Of a stretch of 64,000 nucleotides of DNA, positions 52,290 to 60,810 are shown one piece after another. The notes under the pieces were generated by a model. It made no database searches. It worked only from the letters and a program-made list of their open reading frames with translations, and had not been told where the DNA came from. The stretch covers positions 1 through 64,000 of the forward strand of contig CAWCLK010000055.1 in the NCBI GenBank assembly GCA_963796225.1, given 5' to 3'. Numbering within the stretch: position 1 is the first letter of the stretch; every line of letters begins with the position of its first letter. The DNA is from CAWCLK01 sp963796225 (GTDB lineage Bacteria; Actinomycetota; Nitriliruptoria; Nitriliruptorales; Nitriliruptoraceae). Both the position numbers and the translations under genes were made by a program.

Positions 52290-53354
52290 TCAGCCGCTGG
52301 CGAGGAAGCGCAGGCCGCGGCTGCCGGGCACGCGCGTGACCAGGCCGGCGTCGAGCAGCTCGGCGAGGTCGGCGCGGGCCTCCTCGGGGCCGACGCCGGC
52401 CTCGCCCCGGTAGTCCATGATCGTGAACGCGGCGCCGGGCCGTTCGGCCACGAAGCCCTGCGCGCGGGCCGGCACGTCGGCCTGCAGCACCCCGAGGCCA
52501 TGGGCGGCGTGGCGCAGGCCAGCGGTCACGGCCTCGCCCCAGCGTTCGAGCCAGATGGTGAGGTCGCGGCGGCGCGTGGTGCGGGCGACCTCCTCGTAGG
52601 TGCCGATGGCGTCGGCGGCCAGGGGGATCTCGGCGACCGCGAGACCGTGCGGGTCCAGCCCGCGGGCGCGCAGCACGAGCCGGGCGGCCGTGCGGGCCAG
52701 GCGGCCGTTGGCGGCCTCGAAGGGGTGGATGCGCAGCAGCTCGAGGTGGACGATGCCGGAGACCACGAGGCCGTGCTCGCGGGCGGCGCCCGTGGCGAGC
52801 CACCCGCCGAGGCGGTGCAGGGCGCCGGGGACCTCGGCGGGGTCGGTCGCGAAGTACAGCACCCGTCCCACCGACGCGTCGTGGACGGCCTGCGGGGTCG
52901 TGCGGGGGCGGCCGGCGTGCTCGGGGCCGACCAGGCCGCGGGTCAGGCGGCGGTGCAGGTCCGCCAGCGCGTCGACGGGGGATCGCAGGAGCCGGTCGGC
53001 GAGGTCGTCGGCGGCCAGCGCGTCGATGACGCCCTGGAACTCGCGGGCCCAGACGACCTCGTCGGCGGCGTCCTCGAGGTCCAGGGCGCTGCGCATGGTC
53101 CGGTGCCAGCCGCCCGGGTCGACGCCGGAGGTGGTCCCGGCCGGGGCGTGCAGCGCGGCCTCGACCTGCTCGCGGGTCGGGGCGTCGGGGATGGTCGAGC
53201 CGTCCAGCCGCAGGGTGGCCAGGGCCGCGGCGGACCACAGGGCGGCGCGGGTCGCGCCCGGGTCGGTGGCCTCGAGCATCGCGGCGAGCTGCTCGGCCTC
53301 GGCGACCAGCCCGACCAGGTGCGGGGTCCGGGTGAAGGGGGTGGGGGTGCTCAC
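52290..53354 (-). CDS. Fic-domain protein (AMPylator-type)
   Basis: 354 residues from GTG 53354. The Fic motif HPFEAANGRLARTAARLVLR is at about residue 212, the exact catalytic loop of AMP-transferring Fic enzymes. An N-terminal helical region with ALATLRLDGSTIPDAPTREQ resembles the auto-inhibitory segment, with Asp in place of the usual Glu. A winged-helix-like C-terminal tail (RADLAELLDAGLVTRVPGSR) follows. Target unknown. Confidence 0.87.
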   Translation of the reverse strand: MSTPTPFTRTPHLVGLVAEAEQLAAMLEATDPGATRAALWSAAALATLRLDGSTIPDAPTREQVEAALHAPAGTTSGVDPGGWHRTMRSALDLEDAADEVVWAREFQGVIDALAADDLADRLLRSPVDALADLHRRLTRGLVGPEHAGRPRTTPQAVHDASVGRVLYFATDPAEVPGALHRLGGWLATGAAREHGLVVSGIVHLELLRIHPFEAANGRLARTAARLVLRARGLDPHGLAVAEIPLAADAIGTYEEVARTTRRRDLTIWLERWGEAVTAGLRHAAHGLGVLQADVPARAQGFVAERPGAAFTIMDYRGEAGVGPEEARADLAELLDAGLVTRVPGSRGLRFLASG

Positions 53355-53365
53355 GCGTCCGGCCT

Positions 53366-54181
53366 TCAGCGGCTGCGCCAGGGCAGGCGGGTGCGGCCGC
53401 GGGCGGCCTCGGCCTGGATCCGGCCGTGGCGGCGGCCCAGGAGGTAGGTGCCGGTGGCCACACCGGCGGCGCCGGTCAGCGCCGTGGTGGTCCGGATGAC
53501 GCGCTTGGTCTGGCGGGAGAAGATGACGGTCGGCCAGCCGCGCTGGTGGGCGACGGACTCGAGCGCGCTGTCGGGGTTGACCGCCACGGGGTGGCCGACG
53601 AGCTCGAGCATCGGCAGGTCGGAGACCGAGTCGCTGTAGGCGTAGGACAGGCGCAGGTCGTAGCCCCGCTCCGCGGACAGCTTGGCGATGGCCTCGGTCT
53701 TGCCCTCGCCGTAGACGAACGGCCCGTCGAGCCGGCCGGTGTAGACGCCGTCCATGACCTCGGACCGGGTGGCGATGCCGCCGGTCATGCCCAGCGCCTT
53801 GGCCAGCGGGTCGACCAGCTCGATGGGGGAGGCCGACACGATGTAGGTGTCGCGTCCGGCCTCGTGGTGCATGTCGACCAGGCCCCGGGACTCGGGGCGG
53901 ACCTTGGCCAGCAGCTGGGGGATGATCTCCTCGTTGAGGGAGAGCAGGTCGGACTGGTGGGCCCCCTCCACGGCGTGCAGGATGCGGTCGCGGACGGCCT
54001 CGGACTTCTCGTCCGACGCGCCGGCGAGCCGGAACCAGATCGCGTTGAACGCGTCGGTGAGCAGCTCGTTGGTGGGGATCATCTTGTTCCGCCACGCCGC
54101 GATGCCGAAGTAGAACGGCGACGCCCCGCTGATCAGCGTGCGGTCGAGGTCGAAGAAGGCGGCGGCGCGCGGCTCGGCCAT
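53366..54181 (-). CDS. HAD-IB-family hydrolase
   Basis: 271 residues. HAD motif I in AFFDLDRTLISGASPFYF, motif II in TYIVSASPIE, Lys in GEGKTEAIAKL, motif IV in YAYSDSVSDLPMLELVG. A C-terminal membrane helix (LTGAAGVATGTYLLGRRHGR) distinguishes this subtype from soluble SerB. Probably a lipid- or small-molecule phosphatase at the membrane. The Fic gene starts 12 bases downstream on the same strand, so the two are probably co-transcribed. Confidence 0.9.
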   Translation of the reverse strand: MAEPRAAAFFDLDRTLISGASPFYFGIAAWRNKMIPTNELLTDAFNAIWFRLAGASDEKSEAVRDRILHAVEGAHQSDLLSLNEEIIPQLLAKVRPESRGLVDMHHEAGRDTYIVSASPIELVDPLAKALGMTGGIATRSEVMDGVYTGRLDGPFVYGEGKTEAIAKLSAERGYDLRLSYAYSDSVSDLPMLELVGHPVAVNPDSALESVAHQRGWPTVIFSRQTKRVIRTTTALTGAAGVATGTYLLGRRHGRIQAEAARGRTRLPWRSR

Positions 54182-54229
54182 GCGGGGTCCAGGCAGGTCG
54201 GGGCCGGTCAGGGTAACCCCCGGCCAGGA

Positions 54230-54370
54230 GAGCCGGTCGAACGACCCGCTGCGTCGTGTCCCGTTGGGTCACCCCCCGTCGGGGCGGCGACCGGCCGGAA
54301 GAGCCGGTCGAACGACCCGCTGCGTCGTGTCCCGCTGGGTCACCCCCGTCGGGGCGGCGACCGGCCGAGG
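54230..54370. repeat. Imperfect tandem duplication, about 71 bp x 2
   Basis: Copy one 54230-54300 and copy two 54301-54370 both begin GAGCCGGTCGAACGACCCGC and run through GTCGGGGCGGCGACCGGCC, with about four differences including a single C. They lie in the intergenic region upstream of the HAD gene. Function unknown; could be promoter repeats or replication slippage. Confidence 0.8.
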
Positions 54371-54485
54371 AAATGGCGAAGTCCCCGGGCCCTGGTCGCA
54401 CCCCCTTCCCCGTGGGGTGCGGCCCGGCTTCCGGGGACCGCGCAGCAGCAACGTACGCCCACGCCCCCGGGGCCGGTCAAGCCGA

Positions 54486-54640
54486 TCGTCCACAGGGCCT
54501 GCGGACAACTGGCCTGTGGCTGTGGACCCGCCTGTGGAAAGGGTGGGGATGTTGTGGAAGGTCGGGCGTGGGGGTGCCGCCGCGGGCCGGATGACCTGCG
54601 GCAACGGCCCCGGACTTCTCCCCAGCCTGTGGATGGAAGG
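54486..54640. repeat. Cluster of TGTGGA motifs
   Basis: Within ~150 bases TGTGGA occurs at 54521, 54533, 54554 and 54629, a further TGTGGC at 54515 and its reverse TCCACA at 54489. They resemble DnaA-box cores (TTATCCACA-type). No dnaA or dnaN is near, so this is not recognised as oriC. May be a DnaA-titration or other regulatory cluster. Confidence 0.5.
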
Positions 54641-54787
54641 TTGCTGGCAGGTGAACGTCGGCGACGAGCGTCGGGCGCACGAGACGTGCGCCACGTCGGC
54701 TTGCGAGGTGTGGACGGCGCGGGGCGCGGTCGCGGTGGCGCCGTATCGTGCGCCCCGCCCCGCACCGCCCGCCCCGACGGAGGACCC

Positions 54788-55406
54788 ATGGCCGCCCGCC
54801 GCCGCACGGTCCGCACCGTCGAGCACGTCGACGCGGTCGGCGGGCGCCCGCCGCTGGAGCTGGTGCGGTCCACGGGGCGCCGGGCCAGCGCGACGGCGTT
54901 CGTGCGGGACGGACGCATCGTCGTGCAGCTGCCGGCCGGGATGGACCCGGCGGCCGAATCGGCGCTGGTCGCCCGCCTGGTGGACCGGGTGTCGGGGCGC
55001 CAGCGGGTCGAGCGGGTGGGCGGCGACGCCGAGCTGGCCGCCCGGGCCCAGCTCCTCGCGGACCGCCACCTCGACGGGGTGCGACCGGCCTCGGTGGCCT
55101 GGAGCGGCCGCATGCGCCGGCGCTGGGGCTCGTGCACCCCGTCCGAGGGCACGATCCGGATCAGCCGGTCACTGGCGGCGTTCCCGGACTGGGTCCTCGA
55201 CTACGTGCTCGTGCACGAGCTGGCCCACCTCATCGAGCCGGGCCACGGCGCGGCGTTCCACGCGCTGGTGGACCGGTACCCGCACGCGGCGCGGGCGCGG
55301 GGGTTCCTCGAGGGCGTGCAGTTCGCCGACGCCCGTCACGACCCGGACGCAGTCCCCGCCCGCCCCCTCGTCGCCGTCGGACGAGTCGTCGTCGCCGGTG
55401 GACTGA
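54788..55406 (+). CDS. YgjP/WLM-like zinc metallopeptidase, 3' end with a shared frameshift
   Basis: ATG 54788; about 205 residues if one extra base near 55353-55366 is removed. Metal-dependent protease-like fold: RRRWGSCTPSEGTIRISRSL and the zinc site VLVHELAHLIEPGHGAAFHA. As given, the frame has no stop for another 1.4 kb and would run across the opposing gene. One-base correction ends it at the TGA at 55406 with RPSSPSDESSSPVD. Function of the YgjP group is unknown. Confidence 0.75.
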
Positions 55407-56755
55407 TCCCGGCGCCGTTCCTCGGCCGAGCCCTCCGTCGGGGCGTCGCCCAGCCCGAACAGGGCCGACGGGTCGTCGGGGACCGCGTCGCCGGCGGCCA
55501 TGCGGACCAGCCACTTCGACGGGTCGGCCAGCTCCTCGCGGTCGGGCAGGTTCTCGGGGTGGGCCAGCGCGTCGCGCAGCCCCTCGGTCCCGCGCCCCGT
55601 CGACACGGTCTGGACGAACTCGTCGCCGACGGTCTCGTCGTCGGGCTTGAGGTCCAGGCCCAGCAGCTGGGCCAGCAGGGCCTCGCCGTCGCCCTGGGTG
55701 GCCCGGCGCCGGCGCAGCACCTCCTCGATGCGCGCCATGGCGGTCAGACGCCCCGCGGCGGCGTGGCCGACCTCGTGCCGGGTCCAGGCCTGCACCAGGC
55801 AGATCACGCCCTGGAGCCGGTCGAGGATGCGCTGCTGCTCGGGGGTGGGCTCGAGGCGGAAGTCGGCGGCCCGGGCCATCGCGTCCTGCAGCGACTCGGG
55901 GTCCTCGGGGTCGACGCCGGTCATCATCTCCTGGGCCATGCCCTGCAGCTGCTCGGGGTCGACGCGCGTGCCGTTGGCGAACTGCGCGACGAGCCCGTGG
56001 ACGTGCGCCTCGAGCCACGGCACCGCGTGGAACAGCCGGCGGTGGGCCGCCTCGTGCAGTGCCAGCGCGACCGACACCTCGCGGCGGTCGATGTCCCAGC
56101 CGGCGAACACCTCGTCGGCGTTGACGGCGATGCGCATGGCCTGGGAGCGCGGGGCGGTGGGGATGCCGAGGTCGTACTGCCCGAGCAGCTGGCGGGACAG
56201 CTGGCCGACGACCTGCCCGACCTGCATGCCGGCCATGGTGGCGCCGAGCGGGCGCAGCACCGCGGACAGGTCGATCCCGCCGAGCATCTGGGCGAACTGC
56301 GGCGGCAGGCCCTCGAGCGCGCCCGACAGGTCGTCGGGCAGGTCCCCGGCGAGGTCGCCGAGCGCCCGGGTGGAGGCGGCCGCGACCGGTTCGACCACGG
56401 GGCGCATGGCGGTCAGCGCCGCGTCGACCCAGCCGCCCCGTCGCACGACGTGGACGGTGCCCCCGTCGAGCGGGGCCGGCAGCGAGCCCTCGTCCAGCCA
56501 GTGCTCGGCCAGCAGGAACGCCTCGGTCGCGTCGGCCGTCTCCTCCTCGGTGGGGTTGCGGTCGCCGTCCGCCGCGAGCTGGAACGCCACGCGGCGTGCC
56601 AGCTCCCAGTTGACAGGACCGGTGGTCGCCCCGCCGCCGAAGAGCATCGACTGGATCTGGGCGAACATCTCCTGGCCGCCACCGCCGAACTGCTCCATCA
56701 TGCGGCGCAGCTCCGGGGGCAGGCCCTCGAACGGGTCGTTCTCAGCAGGTTCCAT
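55336..56755 (-). CDS. Zinc-dependent metalloprotease, COG5282 (F420-biosynthesis-associated), with shared frameshift at its end
   Basis: Starts at ATG 56755 (MEPAENDPFEGLPPELRRMM); ~472 residues with the same one-base correction as its neighbour. Zinc motif SVALALHEAAHRRLFHAVPW and later TRHEVGHAAAGRLTAMARIE. The family is paired with F420 genes in mycobacteria, but no F420 synthesis gene is nearby. As given the frame continues to 55169 through text antisense to the YgjP-like gene. Removing one base gives an end GDEGAGGTASGS at a TGA at 55336. Confidence 0.82.
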
Positions 56756-56879
56756 GCCCCCAGTGTCCCATGCCGCGCCCGCTCCGCGCGACGCGGGGCC
56801 GCGCAGTCGGCCACGGTCGGTGGTCCCCGGGGCCGCAGCCGGGCGTAGGCTCGGCGGGGCGGAGGAAAGGGCGCAGGAC

Positions 56880-57938
56880 GTGACCACGGTCGTCATCACG
56901 GGGGTCAACGGGCTGGTCGGCGGGCGGGTCCTGTCGGCCGTCCGCGCGCTGCAGTCGGTCGACCACGTCGTCGGGGTCGACGTCGTCGACCCCGACGAGG
57001 CCCTGCCCGAGGGCGTCGAGTTCCGCCGGGCGGACGTCACCGACCGCGACGCGATCCGTGCCGCGCTGGCCGACGCCGACGTCGTGGTGCACCTGGCGGC
57101 ACAGGTCGACCCCATCGACGACCTCGGCCGCATGCGTGCCATCAACGTCGACGGCCCGCAGCACGTGGCCGAGGCGGCGCTCGCGGCGGGCGCTCGCCGC
57201 CTGGTCGCGGCGTCCTCGACCGTCGTGTACGGGGCGCACCCCGACAACACGGTCCCGCTGACCGAGGAGAGCCCGCTGCGGGCCAACCCCGACTTCCCGT
57301 ACGCCGAGCACACCCGCGACGCCGACCGGTGGCTGGGGCAGTGGGCCGAGCGTCATCCGGACATCACGGTGACGCGCCTGCGGATGGCCACCGTGGTCGG
57401 CGGCGGGGTCGACAACTTCTTCACGCGGGCCCTGCTGGCGCCCCGCCTGCCGTCGGTCCGCGGTCATCGCCCGCCGTACCAGTTCGTGCACGTCGACGAC
57501 GCCGTCGCCGCGACCGTCCACGCGGTCGAGCACGACCTCGTCGGCGCCTACAACGTCGCCGCGGAGGGCTGGCTGTCCTTCGACGAGATCGCCGCGATCC
57601 TCGGCCGCCGCGCCCTCGACGTCCCCGAGGAGGTCGCCTTCTCCGCCGTCGAGCGGCTGGCGTCCTCGGGGATCTGGGAGCTGCCCGTCGGGGCGGTGCA
57701 CTACGTGATGCAGCCGTGGGTCACCAGCGTCGACCGGCTCGTGGCCACCGGGTGGCGGCCGCGGCACAGCAACCGCGACGCGGCGGTCGAGCTGGCCCGC
57801 GACCTCGGTGACCGGTTCGTGGTCGGGCGGGTGGCCACCAGCCGCCACCAGGTCCGCCAGGCCGCCGTCGTCGGGGCGGGGGTCGCCGGGGGGCTGCTGG
57901 CGTTGGGCGTGCTGGCCCGACGGCGACGGCGCGGATGA
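56880..57938 (+). CDS. NAD-dependent epimerase/dehydratase-like protein
   Basis: 352 residues from GTG 56880. Extended SDR: VVITGVNGLVGGRVLSAV cofactor loop, DVVVHLAAQVDP, AASSTVVYGA and Tyr in FPYAEHTRDADRWL, where His replaces the expected Lys-containing spacing (YAEHTR). The altered YxxxK suggests a divergent or non-catalytic member. C-terminal helix (VVGAGVAGGLLALGVLARRR) suggests membrane association. ATGA overlap with moaE. Confidence 0.82.
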   Translation: MTTVVITGVNGLVGGRVLSAVRALQSVDHVVGVDVVDPDEALPEGVEFRRADVTDRDAIRAALADADVVVHLAAQVDPIDDLGRMRAINVDGPQHVAEAALAAGARRLVAASSTVVYGAHPDNTVPLTEESPLRANPDFPYAEHTRDADRWLGQWAERHPDITVTRLRMATVVGGGVDNFFTRALLAPRLPSVRGHRPPYQFVHVDDAVAATVHAVEHDLVGAYNVAAEGWLSFDEIAAILGRRALDVPEEVAFSAVERLASSGIWELPVGAVHYVMQPWVTSVDRLVATGWRPRHSNRDAAVELARDLGDRFVVGRVATSRHQVRQAAVVGAGVAGGLLALGVLARRRRRG

Positions 57939-58420
57939 TGGCGGCCCGCCCCGCCCAGCCCCGCGGCCACGCCCACCACGACCCGGCGCGCACCGACGTG
58001 CGGGTCCGGACCCTGCTCACCCGCGACCCCCTGGACCTGGCCGTCGCCCACCACGACGTCGAGCACCCCGAGGCGGGCGGCGTCGGCGTGTTCAGCGGGC
58101 TCGTGCGCAACCACCACGACGGCGAGGCCGTCGACCACCTCGAGTACGAGGCGTGGGAGGACCGTGCCCGGCAGCTGCTCGAGGAGGTCGCCCGCGACGT
58201 CGCCGACGCCCATCCGTCGGTCCGGGCCGTGCACGTCTCCCACCGCATCGGGCGGCTGGAGGTCGGCGAGGTCAGCGTCCTGTGCGCTGCGTCGGCACCC
58301 CACCGCGACCAGGCGCTGGCGGCCGCGTCGGCGCTGATCGACGAGGTCAAGGCGCGCGTGCCGATCTGGAAGCGCGAGACCCTGGTGGACGGCACCGTGC
58401 GCTGGCCGGGGTGCGACTGA
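57935..58420 (+). CDS. moaE: Molybdopterin synthase catalytic subunit MoaE
   Basis: 161 residues. MoaE fold: GVGVFSGLVRNHHDGEAVDH, LEYEAWEDRARQLLEEVARD, VHVSHRIGRLEVGEVSVLCA, and the active-site region VPIWKRETLVDGTVRW. Inserts sulfur into precursor Z to form molybdopterin, together with MoaD. N-terminal ~20 residues are extra. No MoaD nearby. Confidence 0.9.
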   Translation: MMAARPAQPRGHAHHDPARTDVRVRTLLTRDPLDLAVAHHDVEHPEAGGVGVFSGLVRNHHDGEAVDHLEYEAWEDRARQLLEEVARDVADAHPSVRAVHVSHRIGRLEVGEVSVLCAASAPHRDQALAAASALIDEVKARVPIWKRETLVDGTVRWPGCD

Positions 58421-58638
58421 CGGACACCACGGCCACGACGTGTTCGCGCGGCGGACAGTGGCCGGGGGTCCGACGTCGCGTGCGCGGGCGTCGCGCGTGC
58501 AGCGCGGTACGGTCACGACGTCCGCGCGGGCCGACGCGGATCCCGGCACCGTGACCTTCCACCCGGTGCTGCGGTTGTTTGGGGGGCGAGCCCAGACCTG
58601 CCACAGCGACCACCACGCTCGACCGAGGGGAACCCGTC

Positions 58639-58854
58639 GTGCCGACCTTCATCATGGCCCTGCTCATCGTCGCCGCGATCGGCCTGCTCGCGAGCTCGGT
58701 GCTCGGGGGGCGTCGTGACCGCGACCCGTCGTCGTCGGTCAACCACTTCAACCGCGCCATGAGCGCGATGAGCAACGCCACGCCCCCGGGCCCCGCCGGC
58801 CCGGCCACGGACCGCGGCGCCGACGAGGCCGACGACCTCGCCACCCGCACGTGA
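58639..58854 (+). CDS. Small membrane protein, likely partner of the S8 peptidase
   Basis: 71 residues from GTG 58639 (GAGGGG upstream). One N-terminal helix (TFIMALLIVAAIGLLASSVL), then a charged tail with HFNRAMSAMSNATPPG. Not recognised. Overlaps the S8 peptidase start by GTGA, so co-translated; tandem position is suggestive of a membrane helper, but unproved. Confidence 0.65.
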   Translation: MPTFIMALLIVAAIGLLASSVLGGRRDRDPSSSVNHFNRAMSAMSNATPPGPAGPATDRGADEADDLATRT

Positions 58855-60248
58855 CCGGGCGCCGTCCCCGGCGCCCGCAGGGTCGTCGCCGCGGACGTGT
58901 CGCCACGGGGGAACGGGGCGGGGCGCTGCTCGTCGGCGTCCTGCTCGTCGTGCTCGTGGCCGGCGTCGCCGTCGCGGCCCAGGACCCCTACCGGTCCCAA
59001 CAGTGGAACCTCGACCGCATCGGGGCGCCCGACGCCTGGTCGCTGGCGACCGGCCGCCAGCAGGTCGTGGCGATCATCGACTCCGGCGTGGACCTCGAGC
59101 ACCCGGACCTGGTCGACCGCTTCGTCCGCCGCGCCGACGGGCGGGTGCTCGGCCGTGACGTGGTCGAGGACGACGACGTGCCGCAGGACCCGCTCGGCCA
59201 CGGGACGATGGTGGCCGGCGTGGCCGCGGCCACCACGGGCAACGGCGAAGGCGTGGCCGGCGTCGCGCCGGAGGCGCAGCTGCTGCCCGTCCGGGTGCTC
59301 GACCGGGACGGCCGGGGCACCAGCTCCGACGTGGACGAGGGCATCCGGTGGGCCGTCGACCACGGCGCCACCGTCGTCAACCTGTCCCTCGAGTCGGCGA
59401 CGTCCGGTGACGGGGACTCGCTGCTCGGCGGTGCGACCGTCGCCGCGCCGGTGGCGGCGGTCGACTACGCGTGGCAGCACGGCGTCGTCGTGGTCGCGGC
59501 GGCGGGCAACAGCGGCAACGGGTTCACCGACTACCCCCGGTCCTCGCCCATCGTGCTGGTGGGGGCCACCGACCGCGACGACGAGCGCACGAGCTTCTCC
59601 GACTCCGGCAGGGACGACCTGCTGATGGCACCGGGCGTGGACGTCGTGTCGACGTGGTGCCGCGAGGCCGGCGACGACCGCTGCACCCCCGGCACGCACA
59701 CCTACGGCATCGCCGACGGCACCTCCTTCGCCGCCCCGCACGTGGCCGGGGCGATCGCGGTGCTGCGCAGTGCCGGGTTGGACGCCGACGAGGCGGTCGA
59801 CCGCCTCCGCGCGACCGCACGCGACCTCGACGAGCCCGGGCCTGACCCTCGTACCGGGCGGGGACTCGTGGACCTCGCCGCGGCCACCCGCGGGCTCGAG
59901 GCCCCGCCGTCCCCGACGCCGACGCCCCGTCCCACCGCGACCGGCACCGGCACGCCGACCCCGCCCCAGGGGACCGCCGCGGGGACCGACGTCCCGAGTC
60001 CGGCTCCGTCGGTCACGGACACCCCGGCCAGCCCCTCGCCGACTGCGCCGACGGGCAGCGAGGGTGCCTCCCCGTCCGCGCAATCGGCGACCGAGGCCGA
60101 CGTGACCATCCCGGACGCGGACACCACCCCGGTGGCGGCCCCCGACGCCGGTGGCCCGGCCGGCCGGTCCGCCTGGGTCGCCGTCGCGCTCGTGCTGGTG
60201 GTCGCCACCGCCGCCGCCGTCTCGCGCGCCTGGGTCCACCCGCGCTGA
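58851..60248 (+). CDS. Membrane-anchored S8 (subtilisin-like) serine peptidase
   Basis: 465 residues from GTG 58851. N-terminal hydrophobic helix (LLVGVLLVVLVAGVAVAA) and catalytic triad: Asp in VAIIDSGVDLEHPDL, His in GHGTMVAGVAA and Ser in DGTSFAAPHVAGAIAVL. The oxyanion Asn is in AAAGNSGNG. A Pro/Thr/Ser-rich linker leads to a C-terminal membrane helix (WVAVALVLVVATAAAVSR). Layout resembles mycosins but without ESX genes nearby. Confidence 0.9.
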   Translation: MTGRRPRRPQGRRRGRVATGERGGALLVGVLLVVLVAGVAVAAQDPYRSQQWNLDRIGAPDAWSLATGRQQVVAIIDSGVDLEHPDLVDRFVRRADGRVLGRDVVEDDDVPQDPLGHGTMVAGVAAATTGNGEGVAGVAPEAQLLPVRVLDRDGRGTSSDVDEGIRWAVDHGATVVNLSLESATSGDGDSLLGGATVAAPVAAVDYAWQHGVVVVAAAGNSGNGFTDYPRSSPIVLVGATDRDDERTSFSDSGRDDLLMAPGVDVVSTWCREAGDDRCTPGTHTYGIADGTSFAAPHVAGAIAVLRSAGLDADEAVDRLRATARDLDEPGPDPRTGRGLVDLAAATRGLEAPPSPTPTPRPTATGTGTPTPPQGTAAGTDVPSPAPSVTDTPASPSPTAPTGSEGASPSAQSATEADVTIPDADTTPVAAPDAGGPAGRSAWVAVALVLVVATAAAVSRAWVHPR

Positions 60249-60329
60249 CGTCGGTTCGCGTTCGGACCGTTCAAGGTCGGCGGTCTGCCTGCCGATACCG
60301 GGGAACGTGTGGGACTGACAGGAGTCGAC

Positions 60330-60713
60330 ATGGCCCACCTCGTTCGCCACCGCACCCCCTCGGGGGACATGGTCACCACGGAGGTGGCCGACCTCGACGA
60401 GGCGGTCGCGCTCGTGGAGCGCCTTCGCAACGACGACAAGGCCGAGGACGTGCGCGTCTACGGCGAGGTCCCGTTGCGTTTCGAGACCTACGTCCGCGTG
60501 TCCATCGCCGACGAGGTCGTGGCGCCGCCGAGTGCCACTGCCGAGGCCGAGGACGCCGACGATGACGGGCCTGCCCCGGCGCCGAGCGCCCCGGTGCCGC
60601 CCCCGCCGGGCGTGCTGACCCCGGTCCGGGTCGAGGCCCCCTCCGCCGACGCCGACGAGCTCGTCGACGCGAACGGCACGGGCGACGGCCGCAAGGGCCT
60701 GTTCCACCGCTGA
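60330..60713 (+). CDS. Hypothetical protein
   Basis: 127 residues from ATG 60330 (CAGGAG upstream). N-terminal beta/alpha segment (HLVRHRTPSGDMVTTEVADL, VERLRNDDKAEDVRVYGEVP) is followed by an acidic Pro/Ala-rich tail. No family recognised; cytoplasmic. Confidence 0.6.
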   Translation: MAHLVRHRTPSGDMVTTEVADLDEAVALVERLRNDDKAEDVRVYGEVPLRFETYVRVSIADEVVAPPSATAEAEDADDDGPAPAPSAPVPPPPGVLTPVRVEAPSADADELVDANGTGDGRKGLFHR

Positions 60714-60720
60714 CCGCTCC

Positions 60721-60744
60721 CTGCCCGGGCGATTCCCCGGGCAG
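60721..60744. terminator. Hairpin after the hypothetical gene
   Basis: Stem CTGCCCGGG / CCCGGGCAG, loop CGATTC, eight bases after the stop. Rho-independent-like hairpin without T tract. Confidence 0.6.
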
Positions 60745-60810
60745 GAGTGCCGGTGGGGCCGTCGGGTACCGTCTCGGGCTGTCCGACCAGCCCGTGACAA
60801 GGGATCGACG

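Noticed and set aside
54486..54640. Origin of replication
   Set aside because: Motif cluster only; no dnaA, dnaN, AT-rich region or other origin genes nearby.
53426..54780. Upstream part of the 1140-codon plus frame
   Set aside because: Antisense to the HAD gene; only the part from 54788 has recognisable domain content.
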